Notes under the pieces: generated by a model
Seen by the model: only the letters and a program-made list of their open reading frames with translations
What the model was told of the DNA's origin: nothing
Database searches by the model: none
Assembly (NCBI GenBank): GCA_037102815.1
Contig: BTPP01000004.1
Location: 2,480,001-2,544,000 of the forward strand
Reading direction: 5' to 3'
DNA: 64,000 nucleotides
Source: Neurospora intermedia
Taxonomy: Eukaryota > Ascomycota > Sordariomycetes > Sordariales > Sordariaceae
Translations under genes and position numbers: made by a program
Shown here: piece by piece, positions 57,510 to 64,000 of the stretch
Numbering within the stretch: position 1 is the first letter of the stretch
Layout: each line of letters starts with the position of its first letter

Positions 57510-60500
57510 AAATCGCCTGCCTTACCCGTTCCTGTGCTTACGTGGAATACGCGTAATTTAATGTTTCCCTTTCCCCAGGTCCTTCGTGGAGCAACATCCA
57601 TGTCTTACCCGCCCATTATCTGCTTGGTTGTTGGTTGAAGGCCGGTAGTCGATTCCCGCTGTCATTATCATGGTCTGCCTCGCTTTTAATTCGGCTCCAG
57701 CTCGCTCTTCATCAAGGTACATTACTGCCATCAACGATCCGTCAATGTACTGTAATTACGGCGGAGGCATGGACATTTGACATTGAAACCGCAGCAAAGC
57801 TACCTCACCACACTGGGTCACTCTAGCACCGTCCATCCGCCCCTTTCCTTCTTTACCTCTTCAAGCTGGGTAGATGTTACTTAGTGTAATGTGCTGTTTA
57901 GCTTGGGCGCTCGTCTGTTTCTGTCTTTCATTCTTCAAGCGTTTTGCTTTTCTTCATCTTTGTAGAACGGAAACATTTTCCGCCGTGAGATAACTGGGCT
58001 GTGACAGCTGGAATTTCCCGGAGGTACCTGGTATCGAGCTCTTGCTGGCTTCAGTGTCGATTTCCTTCTCCTTGGGGCCGCTGGGTATAATCTTACTATG
58101 CAGTGAACGATGCTTTTCTTTTCCTATTCCTTCCTTCAGCCTCTAGTCCTCCATTTGTCCTCTATGCTGGTTCTGCCGGGCTTCGCTATATCTTTTCCTC
58201 TCCAATCCATCTTGCGGTCTTCAGTTGTTTTCTTGCCTTGCACTTTCAAATACGTATTGCGGACTGCACCGTATCTTACGTTTCACTACTGTGTCTTCCA
58301 TCACATGCCGGTAACGTAAAATACGTTCAAGTTTCCCACAAACGGCAAACCCCGTGTTACATCAGTCTATTGACACTTTTGCTAGCGTACCCGATCGATC
58401 TCAAAATACGATCTCAAGAAGGCATAGTGAGGACCGACAAGTGAGAAAGTGGCGCTGGACGGGGAAGCTTGTGTGATTTCCTCAGATAGACCAAATGAAA
58501 AGGTCTTCGAACTCAGCTCCGTTCCGCTTCAAGCGTCTGTCTTCTCCATCACTATCTATTCAGATGACGAAGACCTCCCATTCTTCCACTTCACATGCTC
58601 GCATGCCTTCTAATTCCGGCAGAAAGCAGAGCCGAGAGGAGAGCAACGCAAAACAAAAACAAAACAAAAAATCAGCTTTCCTTTCATTCATCAAGGCATC
58701 AGCACATGACAAATTAAGAAGAAGAAAAAAAAAACCACAAAAAAAGGAGGTCAACTCAACGAAGAGAATAATACCCGAGGTTTGCTGCCTCACTGTATGT
58801 AGTGTATGCGCACCGGCCGGTGAAAACCGAAACACCTCACCAAATACGGCATAGTTAAAATGTGCGAGATCAAGAAAACAAATAACCGACTGGGGTTTGA
58901 ATGGGGGGGCGGACGGACGGGCTGGCACATGCAGCCAGCAGCAAGCACGCACAAGGAAAATGTCCGGTGATCAATCATTCGTCAACACAAGGCTTTTCCC
59001 TGGGAAGGGTAAGAAAAAAGCAAAGATCTTTCTTTCTCTCACAGTGCTCATTCATGACGAGAAAGGGAGCCAGTCGATACAGTGTGAGTGGAGTGGAAGG
59101 ATCGAGGGAGGCAGTCAGGTGGAGGGATTGTAGGAGGGGGAAGATTGAATGAAATAGGGGAAAAAAGAAAAGAAGTAAACCGAGAGGGGGAGAGAGCGCG
59201 CCCGCTCGGTGGGCAATGTGCCATGAGAAGTGAGCAAAAAGAGGGAGGGGGAAAAAGGCAATAGAGAAATATGGAATCTAGTTCGAATTGACACCGAGAT
59301 TCTTCCAGACAAAGCAAGACGTCTAGAGGTACTGTCCACGTCTAAGTTCAATATATCAGCCAACCAACCAGCCATTACAAATCAGTAGCCGTGAGTATGA
59401 GGATATCACTTACTCAAGCCTTTCCTGCGAAGGTGCAACAACCTTTTAACGGGTTGAGGTAGCATCAAGCTGCATTCAGCATTCACATGGGCATGGTCTG
59501 TTGGTTCGCGGTCTGGACCTGACGCCTCCCATCTCGGAAACGATAGGCTTTTGCTTTTTCCTCATTCCTTTTCCTTCTCATCTTGAAGTTGCGTTAGGCA
59601 GTGGTGTTGTAGATGGGGGTTTACCTTCTTCAAGGTTAGCTTCGATGATACCGAGCATCATGAAATGTGCAGTAGTGTCGTAGTAAACACCCCGACCGAC
59701 ATGACGATGGATGGCAAAGCAAGCAATGCTAAGTGTGAATGGTGGCGGAGAGTTTGTCTGAACCGGATACTACAATTCCCGTCAGGTCAGTGTAGCGTTG
59801 TTCGATGGTCAGTTATGCCGGTGTTTTGCCAACAACCCGGCAACCGGGTACCTGTCATGTCAAAAGCAAAGTAAGAAGTGCAGAAGAAAACCAACTTTAG
59901 CCCCTGAAACGGGAAACCCTTTCGTGGTTTGGTTACTCTGAGGTTACTTTTGGCATATTGTTGGCGATGAATGGCATGGGATGGGATTGGCCAGTGCGGA
60001 AACGAACATGATTGGATCTTATCGTGGCGTTTCCCAAACCGCCCGGGGTGGGAAGGAAATGGTTCGATGATGACGGCCTAGATGGGATTTCTTGAATCGA
60101 TCGGATTTCCTGGCACACATTCTCGAGATTCCAATTGACCTTGCGAGATGACCATGAGCAAGGACGACAGCCGGACCATTGATTTATACTAGCTGTTTGA
60201 TTTTTTTAAATATGATGATGCTTAACGCGGACTTGTCTTTGCTGATTCTTCTGACATGGGACATCTTAACAATAGCGATAGGGGCAATACTTGGCCAAGG
60301 ACGAGTGTGCTTGACGTGTTGTTTGGGGTGGCCCATCTCGAGACAGAAGCGGATGAGGTCAGTAGCAACCAAATATACCCACACCCTTCCGTTCGTTCTT
60401 CGATCCGGGGTAACACATACCTGGTCTTGATACACTACAAGCCTCGTCCTTTATCACGGATTCATTCACCCGGATCGGCGACTTCAGGGTATTCAAGACA

Positions 60501-63500
60501 GGGCAGATGTCATGGCAAATGGCAGGGCAGATGCAGGCTCAACATCCCGAGTCTCCAACTTTTCTAACTCACTCAGCCAAAGGACTTGTGTTTGTCTCAC
60601 CTTGACGTGCATCTGTTGGCTTACTAGCCTTGTCATTCCCTAATCTTAACCGCGCAACCGCGCGACGGAGGAACGAACCATGAATGTACATCAGCGAAGA
60701 TGTGAATTGTGTGGCAGTAGCAAAGCGGCAAGAAGCAAGCGTCTACCTCCTCGCTGCCACTGTATCGTCAGTCATATCTCACAACTACGGAGGTAGTGCT
60801 CAAATCTCATCCCACATGGCGTCCGTCCGTCGTCCGTTGTCCAGGTTTGACGGCCGGCAATCCTGAACCGAGGGGGAGAAGGAGGTTCTCTGTAGCCTTG
60901 CCGTCCAGCTGCTCGGTGCATAGATTAGGGTCCGTCTTGTGTGATGACAAGGATGACGGGAAGATGGCAAAACTGGTGTTCATAGGCACAACAGTCTCCG
61001 TGACTTTCCGAGCAATTGAGTTGAACTGCATCGACACTAGATGGGTTGTAGGGTGATGATTGTCGTCCGTTGGTGGTGAAGTGTGGTAAAAATTTTGGCA
61101 TGCCATGCCAGGGTCCCTTCCTGTGTGCACTTGACTGCTTTTTTCCTGCATCCGTTGCTTGCTTGGCCCGGAAAACTGGAATGCGCCCTGCGGCCTGACA
61201 GGGACTTGGACACTGGCCACTCACTGGATAGGCTACCCTTAAATCCCAGGCTCATGGTTCCATGGTAACGTATCATGATCCTTCTTTCTTTTCTTCAGTG
61301 ATAGAGGAGGCGTCGTGGCTGTTGCTTCTGGTTGACGACTGGGGTTGGTGATGTTTGGTAGTGGTGGCGGTGCTCTGCCGAACAAATCGGATCATAACGA
61401 CGGTAGAATGACGGCGATGATGGGCTCTGCGGACGGTAGTGATATTGAGCACGGCACCGGAGCGGCATGCTGCCGATTCCCATCTTGGTGCAGTCCGAAA
61501 GAGATCGGGGTGGGGTGGAACCGAGAGGGGGACTGCGATGGACTGGGACTGGAGATGGGAATTGTGCTGTCGGGTGCTCGGAGGGAAACTGCCATCCACA
61601 TGCTATTTTGGTACGGCTGCACCACGGCCAGGTGAGGGAAAGAGAAGGTTCGCGGGGGTGAAAGGAAGAAAAAGAAAAACGGTGTTTTGCACAGAACCCA
61701 TTTCCAATCTCATCAGCAGAGGAAGGTAGCGCCGTGATAGGGGACGCTGTCCCAACCCTCGTCATCGATAGGTCGTCCATGACTCCCCTCACCCTGTCAT
61801 GTCAAGTGGGAGGGTCAGTCAATATCGGTCCAAGAACCCTGGCAACCTGTCATGGAACGCATGTCTGTCACTCATGTGGATGTTTGAGCAAGCGCAGTCT
61901 CGTGTAGAGATGTCTAAAGGGACGGCTTGTCAATTTCGCATAAGGAAGGATGCTACCCGAGAAGTTGACAGGTCATCTTGACTCAGATCGGATCTTTCCT
62001 CTTCCTTCGCTAGACCACAAACAGTGCAAGCGCTCCGGATCTCGCTCCTTCCCTTGGAGGGGGATTTCTGCTTGCATGATCTTGGCTAGTGGGAAGGAGC
62101 ATGTCATGGGATCCTTGAGATAAGGGGAGGAGGGAAGAACGAGGAAGCTTTGTTTCCATTGTTCCATCAAACCGGTCAAGCATCATGTACGCGCCATACC
62201 ATACCGGTATTGACCGAAACGTTGCCTGTTGGGTTCAAGACTGGAATGGATGGATCTCTTTGGCTGCATCGGTTGACGGCCTGAGCATGCTGCTGGCGCA
62301 AATAACAAGTGAATGGTGATGTGTGAGTGTCTTTCGTGGGGGACAGGCGATCCGCGACTGATGTACCGCAGGTCACGTTCACACTTTGGCATATCACCAA
62401 CCTGTAGGCTCGTGATCATCATTGTCGTGTTGCTCTGGTGTCGCTGTTGCCTAGCTGGCTGCCAAGTACGTGCAGCAATTCTGAGGATAGGCGCATAATT
62501 CTTTGACACACCGAGTGGGTGAGGCAAACGCAGTCGAACGAGGATGGGTAGAATTATCCTTGATGACCTTCCTGTCCGGTTCATGATGGCACAGAGTGCA
62601 TGTGGCAGAGTCCGACTAGTCGACGATGGCCAAAGGTCTTCTTGACTGAGCAACATCGAACGGTGATCTGCAAGGGACACTTTCATTTTCCTCTCTGTCG
62701 ATCCTGTAGTTGCGAGCAACCATACTCCCATCAATCCACACACATCCTAGACACAGTGGCCTGAAGAGACAAGAAATCTTCAACGCAATGAGTGCGAATC
62801 ATGCGTTATTAATATCTGGTGATCCTCGTCCACAACCATTAAGTCCATCCCACCGGACCCCTTCTACCAAAGGCCATTAAGAATGTGAACAAAGAAGTAC
62901 ATCTGCGAACGACTACATCAAAACACATCCCTCCACTCTCCCTCTCTCTCTCTTCCAGAACAGTCTTGATCAGCACCTCCTTCAGAGTTCACACCTCATG
63001 CACGAACAGGTACACCACCTACTGCACCTCCCATGATTGTAGAACATTATCCACGGAAGATAACCGGGCAGTAACACTATATGTAGCTACCAGTCTACCA
63101 AGACGACACTACCCATGCAGTGTAAGTTGACAAGTCATGGTTGAGTTAATAAACAAAGATGACACTAGAAAAGCGGACCTGGTTGTCCTGCTGTTCGCTG
63201 TAGTTACATGGCTACACATTTACCACCTGCTTGATTGTGACTGATTGTCTGCTTAAAAGACAAATCTCAAGATTCGAAACAATGATCCCCATCCACGTTG
63301 AGTAACTAGTAGTGTCTCCCAAGCCAAAAGTGGGCATAAGTGTAGGGAGGTATATCTACTCATTCCTGTCACGATCTGTTTTCTAAACGCAATGTTTGCA
63401 GAGGTTGTGACACTGGTAGCAGAGGCATCTAAGAGGAGGGAACTGTGACCGACCTATTGCGGAAACTTACAGTGGCCATAGATCGAATGAAATTTGGCGT

Positions 63501-64000
63501 GATCTAGACCAAGACAAGCGCGGGTGAAATATTCGATGTGCATTACGTAGGCAGTTAAAGCAGCATTCATCGAAACTTCGTAATGGGTAGTAGGAACATG
63601 CTGAAGAATCCTAGAAGTCGTTCAGTAGCTATGGAACCGTTAGCAACGCTGGCGATCGGGCAGGATGTTGAGGAAAAAAAATCCACTTCATGCCCTCTTG
63701 GACATTGCGATATGCATTGAGAGCAGTGGACGAAAGGCTGAGACCAAGCTTGTCATAGAGGCGGAAGGAATTATACTGAGCTGAATGTGTAGGATGAATG
63801 CATAGAATAGTAATAAGATGAATGAATAGAATAGTAACAACACTTGAAGACGGCTGACATGAACTGAACCAACACATTTGACTACAAACGGCACCCAACA
63901 AAAAATCTCTTTCAGCACACAAACAGAAAGAAAAGCGTTCTTTCGGCTCCATCATCCGCCGCCCCTTAACCTTTCCCACAAAAGCAACTGAGTCCTCTTC

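Larger units (their letters stand above)
46971..64000. other. 17-kb gene desert upstream of the homeobox gene
   Basis: No open frame here shows a recognisable domain, signal peptide or Neurospora-like coding composition, and no tRNA or 5S gene was seen. Many frames of 100-190 codons exist on both strands at the density expected by chance in GC-balanced DNA. The tract is not strongly AT-rich, so it is not an old RIP-destroyed transposon block. It holds simple repeats (GA then G run at about 47790-47820, A44 at 57464-57507, T-rich at 54830-54858) and six copies of TACCTCTA/TAGAGGTA. It may hold distal regulatory DNA or long non-coding RNAs for the homeobox gene; that is inference. Confidence 0.5.

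Noticed and set aside
58495-58854. 119-codon Lys/Ser-rich plus-strand frame
   Set aside because: Composition comes from A-rich low-complexity DNA; no homologous feature is recognisable.
61295-61792. 166-codon Ser/Pro/His-rich minus-strand frame
   Set aside because: Looks like a chance reading of GC-skewed DNA; a plus-strand frame of similar quality overlaps.
62183-62743. 186-codon minus-strand frame
   Set aside because: No recognisable motif or coding bias, with no splice partners nearby.
63629-64000. Minus-strand frame open to the right edge
   Set aside because: Its middle is built from a short ATTCATTCTATT-like repeat and it shows no domain, so I cannot support a gene entering from the right.
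1-64000. CRISPR array, biosynthetic gene cluster, or intact transposon
   Set aside because: No regularly spaced repeats, no PKS/NRPS/terpene-type genes and no transposase or reverse-transcriptase frame were seen.

Overview
The window reads as nuclear DNA of a filamentous ascomycete in the Sordariales, most likely Neurospora crassa or a close relative. The reasons are short introns (about 52 to 120 nt) with CTRAY-type branch sites, long Pro/Ser/Thr/Gln low-complexity stretches, many microsatellites and homopolymers, a RIP-like decayed DNA transposon relic, and a set of housekeeping genes of clear fungal type. From memory, pacC (pac-3), a GH76 mannanase and the homeobox gene bek-1 lie close together on one Neurospora chromosome, which fits; this was not checked against a database.

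Layout. The left edge cuts a minus-strand gene for a long, disordered protein of unknown function (1-2128). Next come a secreted GH76 endo-mannanase (5263-6474, +), 6-phosphogluconolactonase (7485-8270, -), a PHO13-type 4-nitrophenyl/phosphoglycolate phosphatase with three exons (12101-13152, +), and a SET-domain methyltransferase of SMYD type (15997-17697, +). The pH regulator PacC follows (19310-21362, -), with a 3.5 kb upstream region packed with PacC core sites. The SEACAT subunit Sea4/Mios (24886-28653, -, four exons) is divergent from the rRNA-processing factor EFG1 (29432-30307, +). After these come a secreted Thr-rich/Cys-rich protein whose intron appears to be GC-AG (30733-31758, +), the Paf1-complex subunit CTR9 (35275-39160, +), a tRNA-Glu(UUC) (39873-39943, -) and a TALE/KN homeobox transcription factor (45719-46970, -). 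From 46971 to the right edge (17 kb) I see no convincing gene.

The genes are mostly unrelated neighbours, not an operon or a biosynthetic cluster. Three links are worth reading. PacC probably controls itself through its site-dense promoter. Sea4 (TORC1 nutrient signalling) and EFG1 (ribosome production) share a 778 bp divergent promoter carrying a telomere-repeat 'telobox'. The homeobox gene sits beside a very long non-coding tract, as developmental regulators often do.

Exon borders were placed by eye from splice motifs and family continuity; no alignment or search was run. I found no wholly new biological system. The best leads are the PacC-site array, the GC-AG intron, the RIP-like Tc1/pogo MITE relic, the 69-nt poly(A) tract with flanking inverted repeats, and an 8-mer (TACCTCTA) over-represented in the intergenic DNA.
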